DNA of 64,000 nt from Caecitellus pseudoparvulus (lineage: Eukaryota > Bigyra: Bicosoecida): contig CBFFRQ010000067.1 in NCBI GenBank assembly GCA_965644315.1, positions 496,001 to 560,000 on the forward strand, read 5' to 3'. The first letter of the stretch is position 1; each line of letters opens with the position of its first letter. Positions 29,683 through 39,668 of this stretch are shown one piece after another. Under the pieces are notes generated by a model. The model ran no database searches, was not told the origin of the DNA, and was given only the letters and a program-made list of their open reading frames with translations. Both the position numbers and the translations under genes were made by a program.

Positions 29683-32494
29683 ATGCGATTGTCTCTTCGA
29701 ACCCTACTGCTGGCGTCAGCAGCCGCTGCGCTGCTGGTGTGGTCTCCTCGTGAGTGTTGCCTGCCACTTTCCACCACGCCAGCGGCTGCGCTTGACGCCC
29801 TGCTCGCTCCAATACAGATGCTGTGCTGGCTGATGAGGATGCTGTGGCAGCTGATGTCGACGAGGATGCACCTGCCGCGTACGTGCAGCGTTGGGCGTCT
29901 GGGGAGCGCGCTCCCAGCGTCTGGAAGGTTTGACGCTGCCGCTGCAGCACCACGTGTCTCACGAAATCGAACACGCCTGCCGGCACAGGGGCGTGTGGTC
30001 CGAGGAGGACGCCGCAAAGCTGAAGCTGAGCGAGGAGAAGTTTGATTTCCAGGCTGAGGTGTCCCGTCTCATGGACATCATCATCAACTCCCTGTACACG
30101 AACCGCGAGATCTACCTTCGCGAACTCATCTCCAATGCCAGCGATGCGCTGGACAAGATCCGTTTCCTGTCCCTTGGGGACGCATCTGTAAGTGCCTAGT
30201 GTTGCGCAGGGAGATTCTGTTGTGGTTGGTGTGGCTTTGGCAGCACGAACCTGCGAATGGGGTCTCGTGCATGCGCTGCACGGGCGCAAAGTTCGTCGCA
30301 TGACGTGTGCGTCAATTTCCGCACCTCCGTGCCTCCGCAGCAACTGGGTGAGGGCGCCGAGCGCGAGTTGGAGATCCGCATCTCCTTCGATGAGGAGGCA
30401 CGCACCCTGACCATCGCTGACACCGGCGTTGGCATGACGAAGGAGGAACTGATCCAGAACTTGGGCACCGTGGCCAAGTCTGGCACCAGCCAGTTCGTCG
30501 AGGCCATGGCGTCTGGGGCAGATGTCGGCCTCATTGGCCAGTTCGGCGTCGGGTTCTATTCTGTGTACCTGGTGGCAGACAAGGTCCGTGTCGTGTCCAA
30601 GAACAACGAGGATGTGCAGTGCGTGTGGGAGTCCAGCGCCGACGGCACGTTCACCGTGGCCGAGGACCCCCGCGGCAACACGCTGGGCCGCGGCACTGAG
30701 ATCACTCTGTCTCTGAAGGACGACGCCAGCGAGTACCTGAACCAGGACAAGCTGGAGACCCTCATCAAGCGGTACTCTGAGTTCATCACCTTCCCCATCC
30801 ACCTGCACAAGTTCAAGACGGAGACCGTGGAGGTGCCTGTGGAGAAGGAGGAGAACATTTCCACTGGCGAGGACGCAGAGGACGAGGAGGCCGAGGACCG
30901 CGAGCTGCAGATGGAGGATGCCGACGAGGAGTCTGAGGAGGACGAGGAAGCCGCCACCAAGACCGAGACCATCAAGCGGTGGTTCTGGGTGCAGGTCAAC
31001 CAGAACTCTGCCATCTGGACGCGTGACCGCAGCGAGATCACCGGAGAGGAGTACAAGAACTTCTACAAGGGCATCGCCAAGGACTCCGAGGACCCTGCTG
31101 CCTGGATCCACTTCAAGGCCGAGGGCGAGATCGAGTTCCGCTCCATTCTGTTCGTGCCGTCCAAAGCGCCCTACAACATGTACGACGACTACTACAGCAC
31201 CAAGACCTCCCTGCGCCTGTACGTGCGCAAGGTGCTCATCTCCGACACATTCGAGGACCTGCTGCCCCGGTACCTGTCCTTCGTCAAGGGTGTCGTGGAC
31301 AGCGACGACCTGCCCCTGAACGTGTCCCGTGAGACGCTGCAGCAGCACAAGGTGCTGAAGGTCATCGGCAAGAAGCTCGTGCGCAAGACCCTGGAGATGC
31401 TGCGCAAGCTGGCCATCCGCGGGGACAAGGCGGAGAAGGGCCAGAAGGAGGAGGAGGAGGAGGAGGCCGACGCGCCTGAGCTGGTGGACGAGGACGAGAA
31501 GGAGGAGGCCGCCGCGAAGGAGGCTGAGAAGCAGTCCGAGGTGAACGACTACATCAAGTTCTGGAAGCAGTTCGGCAAGTCCCTGAAGCTGGGCATCATC
31601 GAGGACTCCTCCAACCGCTCCAAGCTCAGCAAGCTGCTGCGCTTCAAGACGACCAAGTCTGGCGACCGCCTCATCTCTTTCGCCGAGTACGTGTCCAACA
31701 TGAAGGACTGGCAGAAGGAGATCTACTTCATCGCCGCCGAGAGCGAGGAGGTGGCCCTGGAGAGCCCCTTCCTGGAGCCCTTCACGAACAAGGACCTGGA
31801 GGTGATCCTGTTCACCGACCCCATCGACGAGTACGCCCTGCAGAACCTGCCCGAGTACGACGGGTACAACCTGCAGAGCATCACCAAGGAAGACGTCAAG
31901 TTCGGCGACGAGGAGGAGGTGGACAAGAAGCGCCTGGAGATCTACAAGGACAACTTCGTGGCCCTCTCCGACTGGCTGGAGGATGTGTACGGCGACAAGA
32001 TCGACAAGGTCACCGTGTCCGGGCGCCCCTCCGCCGCCCCCGCCATGCTCGTCACCTCCAAGTTCGGCTACTCCGCCAACATGGAGCGCATCATCCGCGC
32101 CCAGGCCTTCAACGACCCCGACAAGCAGGGCTACATGTCTTCCCGCAAGACCATGGAGCTGAACCCTCGCCACCCCATCGTCACCAAGCTCCTCACCCTG
32201 GTGCAGGCTGACGACACGCAGGATGCCCAGAACACCAAGGACGTCGCATGGGCCCTGTACGATGCCGCCCTGCTGAACTCTGGCTTCCAGATGGACGACT
32301 CCAAGGGCTTCTCGGAGCGCATGTTCCGCCTGATGCAGCAGAACCTGGGCCTGGAGAACCTGGAGCTGGAGCCGGAGCTGGAGGTGACGGTGGAGGAGGA
32401 GGAGGAGGAGTATGAGTACGAGGAGGTGGAGGAGGAGGAGATCGTCGAGGAGGAGGAGGTTGTGGAGGAAGAGGAGGAGGAGGAGGAGCTGTGA
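29683..32494 (+). CDS. GRP94: ER-type HSP90 chaperone (GRP94/endoplasmin)
   Basis: Exons 29683-29749, 29818-29878, 29989-30187 and 30341-32494 join in phase to 826 residues. Exon 1 is a signal peptide ([20 protein letters not shown]) and exon 2 an acidic pro-region, as in GRP94. The ATP domain shows [22 protein letters not shown], the ATP lid [11 protein letters not shown] and [10 protein letters not shown] charged acidic linker ([14 protein letters not shown]) precedes the middle domain ([39 protein letters not shown]), and the dimerisation domain is complete. The last ~40 residues are almost all Glu with a few Tyr and Val, ending EEEEL. The usual KDEL/HDEL retrieval signal is absent in this reading frame. 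Codon use is strongly C/G-ending, as expected for a highly expressed gene. All three introns lie in the first 660 bases. Confidence 0.96.
32390..32490 (+). repeat. GAG/GAA-rich simple-sequence tract coding the GRP94 acidic tail
   Basis: A tract of mostly GAG codons (with GTG, TAT and TAC) encodes the polyglutamate C-terminus of GRP94. Its purine-rich strand is nearly pure, so length variation between strains is likely. It decides the C-terminal residues of the protein. Confidence 0.8.
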
Positions 32495-32873
32495 GGCCCT
32501 TGGAAGCTTGGGGCAGTGCCGCTCGACAATGCAGCAGCTGCCCCGATCGCACCAGTGTGCACTGTTCTATGGCCGGCACTTGCCGGGAGGGAGCAAAACT
32601 CTCCACAGCCGGGTACGATTGATGCAAAGCTGCTGTTCTGTGCAATCCAGGCTATGCCCTAAGAGCACGCGCCCTGAGCTCGCCGGGTGGTGTGCCGGCG
32701 AAGCACCAGAGAGAGGTGCCGCTTCAAGCTGCGCGCAGCGTGCAAGCACAGCTTCCAAGCGGTGCTGCGAATCCCGTGCCTGACAGGGTGCAGAGAACCC
32801 ACGAACATGGACTTGAATCAGGGCCATGTGGATGATGCCGGGGATGTCGATTTGAGCATGGTGGGTGTTGGAG
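32495..32873. other. Intergenic region, GRP94 3' end and unresolved cyclin 5' end
   Basis: This holds the GRP94 3' UTR and must also contain the cyclin promoter and probably its first coding exon. One candidate exon begins at the ATG at 32806 (MDLNQGHVDDAGDVDLSM) but it cannot be joined to the cyclin frame with an intron of normal length: the frame carrying cyclin has a stop at 32853. No RNA gene is seen. Confidence 0.35.
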
Positions 32874-34665
32874 TTTGAGGAGCTGCTGCCGTTTGTCAAA
32901 AACCGCACCTTGCGTGGCGACTGCTCGATTGCGCAGACGGCAGTGTCGCGCGAGGCAGGGCTCTGCACGGACAGCATGTACAACGACATGAGGAGCCTGG
33001 AGATCAAGGTGCATGGTGGAGTCCGGAGCTCTGATACGTATTTGAGTGTGCGTTTGCGCCGTTTGGCTGCAGCAGTGCATCTTGGCCCTCGAACACGATG
33101 CAGTCCACACACGTACCAAACCCACCCTTGCACAGTCGCGACGAGTGCTGGTGGACTGGCTGTGTGAGGTTGGCGCAGATTGCCGCCTGGACCGCACAAC
33201 AGCGCATGTGGCTGTGGGTACTGGCTGAGCCTGCGTTTCACCGTGCCAGGCGTAACGCCAAGGCACTGCGAACGCCTCGACTTCACCCAACTCCGCGCCC
33301 CCTCCGACCGTGCAGGTTGCGTACATGGACCGTGTCTTCGCCACCAGCGAGGTCTCCGAGGACAAGTACCAGTTGCTGGCAATGACGTGCCTAATCATGG
33401 CTGGTGCGCGGGGCTCACGCATTTGAACTTGCCTGTCTGTGGCTGCACCGACGCGCCCGCATCCCTCGCAGCCAAGTTCGAAGAAGCAGAGGAGGTGGTG
33501 CCCCGCATCTCTGACCTGTGCTCCTTCGCCGGCATCCACGGGCAGCTGCCTCAGGTGGAGGCCGCCGAAGTGCACAAGATGGAGGTGTTGCTGCTGACCA
33601 AGTGAGTTTCGCCATCCACCCGCATTCTCCCCCTTGCCCCGTGCCACACGGCGCCGCCGCCCTCCCGGCTGATCGCAGGTTTGACTGGTGTCTGTCCACA
33701 GTGGTGCCGCAGCACTGCTTGGGCTACTTCTTCAAACGGGTGCGTGTGTTCCCGGCGCACTGAAGCTCGGCAGGGCTGCAACACGCCCCTCCCCGCCCTC
33801 GCCGCCACAGGGACTGGTGTTCCCGGACGACACCATGACTGGCAAGCCACCCGTCCCAGAAGTGCACGCCTACGTCAAGAAGTACTTGGACTTCTTCGCC
33901 GAGCTGGTGTGCCAGACGGTGGAGTTCCAGGCATACCTGCCCTCTCTGCAGGCGGCAGCCATCGTCGTGGCCACGCGCCGGGCTGTGAACCTGCAGCCCA
34001 ACTGGGCGCCGGGGCTGGAGGAGGTGCTGCAGTACACTGCCAGCGACGTGCAGACTCCCTTCCTGCACTTGTGGCTGCACTATGCGCGCGCCTTCCCCCA
34101 GCAAGCTGACGTGACTGACCGGCAGTTTGGCGATGAGCTGGCGGCCCTGACGCGGGCCGTGCCGTGCACTGGCGAGACGGCGGCGGCTGCAGCCACCATC
34201 AGCTCTCGCTTCTCCCTGCAGCCTCGTCCCAGCCCCGTCACGCCAGGCACAGTGGCGGCCGGTGACTTGTCACGCCGCTCGGACGGCAGTGGCGCGAGCT
34301 TCCTCTCTGAGAGCGTGGCAGGCAGTGCCAGCGCGTCCCCGGCCCTGCAGGGCGGCCGCGTGGCCACCTTCCACTTCGCGGGGGCCAGCTCCACCTCCTC
34401 CCCCGCCCTGGCCTCCACACCGGGCGTGAACCCATACCTGTCCAGCGCGCGACTGGGGGCATCTGCCAGCGGCGTGGCCCTGCAGGCGCCCGGCACTGGT
34501 GGCTATGCTCTGAGGAGCTCCTCATCCGCCGGCCTCCTGCAGAACACCAGCCAGGCTGCTGTGCTGCAGGCGCAACCAGTGAATTGGGCCGCTGCAGGGG
34601 GCGGCAAGGGTGGCGCCGGGGCAGGGCTGCTGTCTCGGGCGGCGTACGTGGCCAACATGCGGTGA
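32874..34665 (+). CDS. Cyclin (N-terminal exon unresolved)
   Basis: Regulatory partner of a cyclin-dependent kinase. Phase-consistent exons: 32874-33008, 33073-33213, 33316-33403, 33472-33601, 33679-33739 and 33811-34665, giving about 470 residues without the missing start. The cyclin box is clear: SMYNDMRSLEIK, SRRVLVDWLCEVGADCRLD, HVAVAYMDRVF, TCLIMAAKFEEAEEVVPRISDL, EVHKMEVLLLTKFDWCLSTVVPQHCL. The second cyclin fold follows (VHAYVKKYLDFFAEL, SLQAAAIVVATRRAV). After about residue 320 the tail is Ser/Ala/Gly-rich. FDW in place of the usual LxW/FxL and the VP.I.DL string are reminiscent of D/J-like cyclins, but I cannot assign a class. The first intron boundary upstream of 32874 is uncertain. 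Confidence 0.88.
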
Positions 34666-34985
34666 GAGGGGGGAGTGGAAGGGGGTGTGTGAACACCTCG
34701 CTTGCACCTGCCTGGCCGCATGTCTCGCCTTGGTTGCCTTGATAATGTATGTTTCCGCGACAACGCCGCCAGATTTCCACCAGCGCCACGTCCGACGCAG
34801 CAAAAACTTCTTTCCCTCAACGACGCAGTACATTTCATCGTTGCCCTTCCTGCGCTGCCTCAAAGCTCCACTCGTCGATTCTGCAAGCAGGGTGGGTTGG
34901 CCTGTGCTAGCGTTTCACTGCCCTTGCCCCAGCACACATCACCTGCTCTCAAGCCGCTGCCTGCACAGACGCAGGCTCTGCCACC
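34666..34985. other. Intergenic region, cyclin 3' end to CIPK-like 5' end
   Basis: 320 bases holding the cyclin 3' UTR and the promoter of the next kinase. It is less GC-rich than the genes (for example TTGATAATGTATGTTTCC near 34740). No RNA gene or repeat is seen. Confidence 0.35.
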
Positions 34986-37068
34986 ATGGTGAAGCGTGTT
35001 GGCAAGTATGAAATCGGGCGCACCCTGGGTGAGGGCACCTTTGGCAAGGTGAGAGGCGCTCCCCAGCGGCAGATGAGCGTCCTTCGAAGAACCGGGTGTC
35101 CGCAGCGTTTCGCTGTCTGCACTCACTGTCACCAGTCCGCAGCAGCACTGCCGGTTCCGCGGCGCTGGGCGCCCACATCATGCATTTTCCCCATGTTCTT
35201 GCCCCCTTTATGCTGCAGGTCAAGTATGCCGTGAACACGGAGACTGGCGAGCGAGTGCGTGCTCTGCAGCGAAGTGTTGCAGCTCGGGCACGGCGGGCAT
35301 GCACGGTTCCCACGCCTCCCTGCAGGTGGCCATCAAGATCCTGGACAAGGAGAAGATCCAACGCCAAAACATGGGCGCCCAAATCAAGAAGGAGGTGCGT
35401 GCTCGCCTGTGGCAGCCTTGGCCGCCACCTGCAGCCCCGCTCGCACAGCATCGCCACCACGCTTCCCGCAACCTTTGGGCGCAGATCTCCATCATGAAGA
35501 TGGTCAAGCACGACAACGTCGTGAGCCTGTACGAGGTGCTGGCATCTCGTACCAAGGTGGGTCATTTGCCTGTCTTCTGCCAGGGTTGGGGCGCTGTGCT
35601 CCCCGGCTTGCTACCGCTGGTGCTCGGCACAGGCACACCGCAACACAGCCTGGGCCGCCCCCCATCACAACGTGGCCCGCTCTCGTGCAGATCTTCATCG
35701 TCCTGGAGCTCATCACGGGCGGGGAGCTCTTTGACAAGATCGTCTCAGAGGGCCGGTGCGTGGTGCCGTCTCAAGCGCACCCTGGCCTTGTCGGGGGTGC
35801 TGCACCTGCGTCAACTTGCCGCTTCCGCCCCTGCCCAGTTTCAATGAGGAGATGGCCCGGTACTACTTCCGCCAGCTCATCAAGGGAGTATCATACTGCC
35901 ATTCCCAGGGTGTTTGCCACCGTGACCTGAAGCCAGGTGCGTGGGGGAGCTGACAGGCGCTGAGGACCGCAGCACTCCACCACCCACCACTCCCGCACTC
36001 TGCAGAGAACCTCCTGCTGGACGAGAAGAGCAGCCTGAAGATCTCAGACTTTGGCCTGTCTGCCCTGTACGGCGGGGAGGCCTCTGATGACCGGTGCGTG
36101 GGGCTGGCACACTGTGCTTGAGCGTGGCGCGTCAAGTGACCCTGCCGCGTTTCCACAGCATGACGCTGCTGCACACGACCTGCGGCACGCCCAACTACGT
36201 GGCACCGGAGGTGCTGTCTGACAAGGGCTACGACGGCCGAGCCGCCGACATCTGGTCCTGTGGTGTCATTCTCTACGTGCTGCTGGCAGGCTTCCTGCCT
36301 TTCGACGAGCCTCACATGTCGGCTCTCTTCCGCAAGATCCAGAAGGCAGACTTCACATACCCCTCCTGGTTCACCGCCGAGGTGCGCGGGCTGCTGGATC
36401 AGATCCTGGTCCCGGACCCCGCCAAGCGCCTGACGCTGGATGGAGTGATGAGTCACTCCTGGTTCGCAGCCGGTGAGGCGAGCCCAGGGGCCGCCCCCGC
36501 CGAGGGCACAGCATCTGCCGCCGCTGCCGCGGAAGGCACCCTGGTGCCCACTCCTAGCAAGCAGCAGATGGAGGCAGCCGTGTCAGAGGGCGTGGATGAG
36601 AGTGCAGCGGCAGAAGCCGCTGCTGCGGACGATGAGCCCAAGGTTGGCGGGCGGAACTTGGCTGAGCTGCTGAGCACCAAGGGTGGCCCAGGCAGCCGCA
36701 AGGCCTTCGTGACGACAAAGAGCATCGCAGAGGCGGTGGAGGCGATAGCCAAGCTGCTGGCTGAGACGGGCGCCACGGTGGAGAAGGGCGAGGGCACCGT
36801 CACAGGGGCCTTCTTCCAGAACGAGGGGGGGGAGGCAAGCGAGGGAGCGGCACCCCTGCCGGCTCTGGGCGAGGTGAAGTTCCAGGTGCTGGTGCACGAG
36901 ATCAGCGAGGGCGTGCGCATGGCGGAGGTGTCCAAGGTCAAGGGCGACTCCCTGGCCTTCCACAACTTCTTCTTGAAGGTGGCGCCGGAGATGGAGAAGT
37001 CTGTGGAGGACTTGGTGCCTGAGGAGGTGGTGGCGGAGGCTCGCGCACGCGGCGCCGGCACTGCCTGA
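34986..37068 (+). CDS. CAMK-class Ser/Thr kinase, SNF1-related CIPK/SnRK3-like
   Basis: Eight phase-consistent exons (34986-35048, 35219-35254, 35326-35394, 35485-35556, 35691-35755, 35839-35936, 36006-36093, 36159-37068) encode 466 residues. The kinase starts immediately ([16 protein letters not shown]). It has VAIKILDKE, catalytic loop [19 protein letters not shown], an activation loop ending [17 protein letters not shown], and [25 protein letters not shown]. This order and wording match plant CIPKs (CBL-interacting kinases) and SNF1 relatives. Past the kinase an Ala/Glu-rich linker leads to a C-terminal KA1-like fold ([34 protein letters not shown]), close to the CIPK C-terminus. The NAF motif that binds CBL calcium sensors is not recognisable; GGRNLAELL is the nearest candidate. 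Whether it senses calcium is therefore open. The start context is CCACC-ATG-G. Confidence 0.9.
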
Positions 37069-37475
37069 GCACACAGCACCACAGCAGGCCAGGGGGGAGT
37101 GGGGAGGCCATGCGTAGTAAGCTCACTCAATGTACGTTGACTCTTTGGCGCGCGGGACGCGGTGCGGTGCGGTGCTGTGCCGGCAGCACTGGTGGCACAG
37201 CAGAGCACAGCACATTTCAGCTGCCAGGCCACAACTGCCACTTGAGCACCCACACCCACGCACAGCATGAAGCTGTGCAACAGTAGCTTGTATGCGCTCT
37301 GTTTAAGTGCCCTTCACGGTGCCCCCTCGCCTCCAAACGCAAGCAGAGGGCTCCGGCGTGTTGCACGTGCTTCGCGTGGCCGGGACAGAAACGCAAGCTT
37401 GACGGCGCGGAGCAATTGCGTCCCGTGCCCAGTACCGGAAGCAGGACAGGCAAGAAGGGCATACTCGACTTCACC
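37069..37475. other. Intergenic region with short GC-rich direct repeats
   Basis: 407 bases between the CIPK-like stop and the next ATG. Short reiterations such as GTGCGGTGCGGTGC (near 37163) and CAGCACTGGTGGCACAGCAGAGCACAGCAC (37186-37211, described here by position) are present. A plus-strand frame is open from 37267 but lacks domain signal. No RNA gene is seen. Confidence 0.35.
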
Positions 37476-39222
37476 ATGGCTGAAGGCTGCTCCCTGTGCG
37501 TGGAAGCCTGCGCAAAGTGCGCTGCGGCTCACCCGCCCTGCCTTCCCTGCGGCAATGCTGGCGCGGCTGGCAGCAACGCTGGCCTGCTCGGCGCGCTCCC
37601 CACCAGGCCCTGCACAGCGCCCCGCCCCCCACCGCCACACAGGCCCCCACCCCCCCCGGAATTCTGCAAGCTTTCCATGCAGTCCATGGTGCGGGACGCC
37701 GCCCAGGCCAAGGCGGAGGCAGCCCGGCGGTGTGGGCCGACCCCCCTCCCCTTTGACCTGGCGCCTGACGGCCAGCCCAGCACCATCCTGCGGCAGAACG
37801 CCAGCCACCTGCCCGACCCAGACTTCCCCTGTCAGCCGGCAGTCATGGTGCCCATCACAGGCACGGGGCCGGGGACAGGGCGTGCCAAGGCCCAGGTGCG
37901 GGTGTGCCTTCCCTGTGCTCTGCAGCCAGCAGAGGTGCCTGAGTGGGACGCCGCCGCGGCAGACGTGCTGGCTGCCAAGGACGAGCAGGAGAAGGCTGCT
38001 GCCGCTGCAGCTCTGTACGCCCGAGCGTCGGTGTTGGTGGTGCACGACGTGGTGCACTCCCTCGTGCTGCGGCGTACGAAGGAGAGTGGGCCCACGCCCA
38101 CAGGGCACAATGTGTCCAGGGTGGTCATCGTCCCTGTCGGTGCGTGAATGTGCAGCCCGTGCAGCGCTTGTATCCTCGCGCACACGCCCCCCCCCCTCGC
38201 TCTCTTTCGCAGTGTACTCGCTGCTGTACACGGTCGCCTCAGGGCCGAGCAAGGGCAAGACGGCTGTGGTGCAGCGCAACGTCATCTTGCGGGAGGAGGG
38301 CGGCAAGCCCCTGGACCACAAGAGCTGTCTGCGGGACGAAGACATCATCCGGAACACGAAGAGTGCCATGAACACGGCACACCTCCCGCCGGGCGTGCTG
38401 TTACTGCTGGTGTCACTGTCCCACCTCCCCCTCTCCTCTGACGTGAACCAGCAGCGGCAACGCCTGCTCATCACTCTGCAGGGACCTCAGGGGACACTTC
38501 CTGTGCAAATGTTGCTGCCCCCCATGTGTGTCGTGAAACAAGGCTGCAAGCGCATTGTCGGCACGGCCGGCGCGAGCAAGCTGGGCAAGGAGGTGCCCAC
38601 CTCGCCTCGAATGCGGCTGCCAGGGGGCCCCAGCGAACGGGAGCATCAGTGCGGCATCACACACGCCGTGCAGCGCACCGTGCAAGCGGGGGGCTGGGCG
38701 TCTGCCCTTCCTGCGCCACACCTTAGCCCCCTGCACCCGCCCAAGGTGCTGCAGAGTGCGCCAGCGGCCCCCTCACACCCCCCTCAGCCGCCGGTGCTCA
38801 GTCCTGGGCAAAGTCGCCGGGGGCCTTCCATGGCACCCCCCCCCTCTCGAGCCCCCCTTCACACCCCTCCCGTGGCCCACATGCGCCAAGGCAGTCCAGG
38901 CTTCGCTGCTGCCTTGCCAGGTGCAGCCAGCAGCGGCCCTTCCAGCCGCCTCACGGCAGCAGATGCGTTGCTGTGTCTGGCGTCGACCGGGCAGGGCTCG
39001 CCTGCGACACCTGGCATGATGGATGCGGCGTCGCCACGGTCCTTGCCCAGTCGTGGACATGGCGTGGCTGGTGCCGCCGGCTGGCAGGGCATGGCGAGCG
39101 GCAGCCCCCACATACGCCTGGGAGGCGTGAAACGCAGCAGGGCAGTGCCTCCGGGGTGGCATCCACACGCTGCATGGGCAGAGCAGGCGGGTGCTGCGAG
39201 GCACTTGGCTCACGCGCAGTGA
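37476..39222 (+). CDS. Unknown two-exon protein with Cys-rich N-terminus
   Basis: Exons 37476-38139 and 38213-39222 (donor GTGCGT, acceptor CGCAG, phase 1) give 557 residues. The ATG lies in CACC-ATG-G context. The first 45 residues are Cys-rich (CSLCVEACAKCAAAHPPCLPCG), then Pro-rich. The junction is well supported because RVVIVPV in exon 1 continues into VYSLLYTVASGPSKGKTAVVQRNVIL in exon 2, which look like adjacent beta strands. A further folded stretch (CLRDEDIIRNTKSAMNTAHLPPGVLLLLVSLS) is followed by a low-complexity Pro/Ser/Gly tail. I do not recognise the family. The N-terminal CxxC pairs could bind zinc, which is only a suggestion. Confidence 0.7.
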
Positions 39223-39668
39223 GAAGCGTCTGTGCGGCCAGGCAGCGCCCCACCCCTGCGGTGTGGTTTGAGGCGCGGAATGTATGCGATGGGAGAGGCC
39301 TTTGGAGCTCATGTGTGATTCGTATCGCCAGGAATGCTGCAGGCAGTCAGCTCCCAGCGTTGACTCAGTGGCTGCCCCGCCTGACTGACGTGGAGGGCGC
39401 TTGCCCAACCGGCCAGCCAGTCATGCCCGGCCAGCAAGCCCCTGCGATGGAGAGGCACAATCAAGGTGCTGATTTCCGAAGGGGGGCTGTCTGGTGGCGC
39501 GCGAGGGCGCCCCAGCCATGCGCTTGACTGGCGTGTTGGAGGGCGTTGACGGGGCGGCTGGAAACCCCGCACACCAGCGGGAGATCTGCCACTTTCAAAC
39601 ACCCAACCAGTCCTCACCACGCCGCCATCCCTGGCCTGTGTTTTGTAGCACGCCGTGTGAAATCCACC
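39223..39668. other. Intergenic region upstream of mitochondrial HSP70
   Basis: 446 bases containing the 3' UTR of the unknown gene and the HSP70 promoter. Sequence is mixed composition with no long run. I could not identify convincing heat-shock elements (repeated nGAAn units) by eye. No RNA gene. Confidence 0.35.

Noticed and set aside
29678-32173. Very long antisense open frame opposite GRP94
   Set aside because: It mirrors the strongly C/G-ending codons of the chaperone and translates to Leu/Val/Gly-rich repeats without domain signal; the sense protein is certain.
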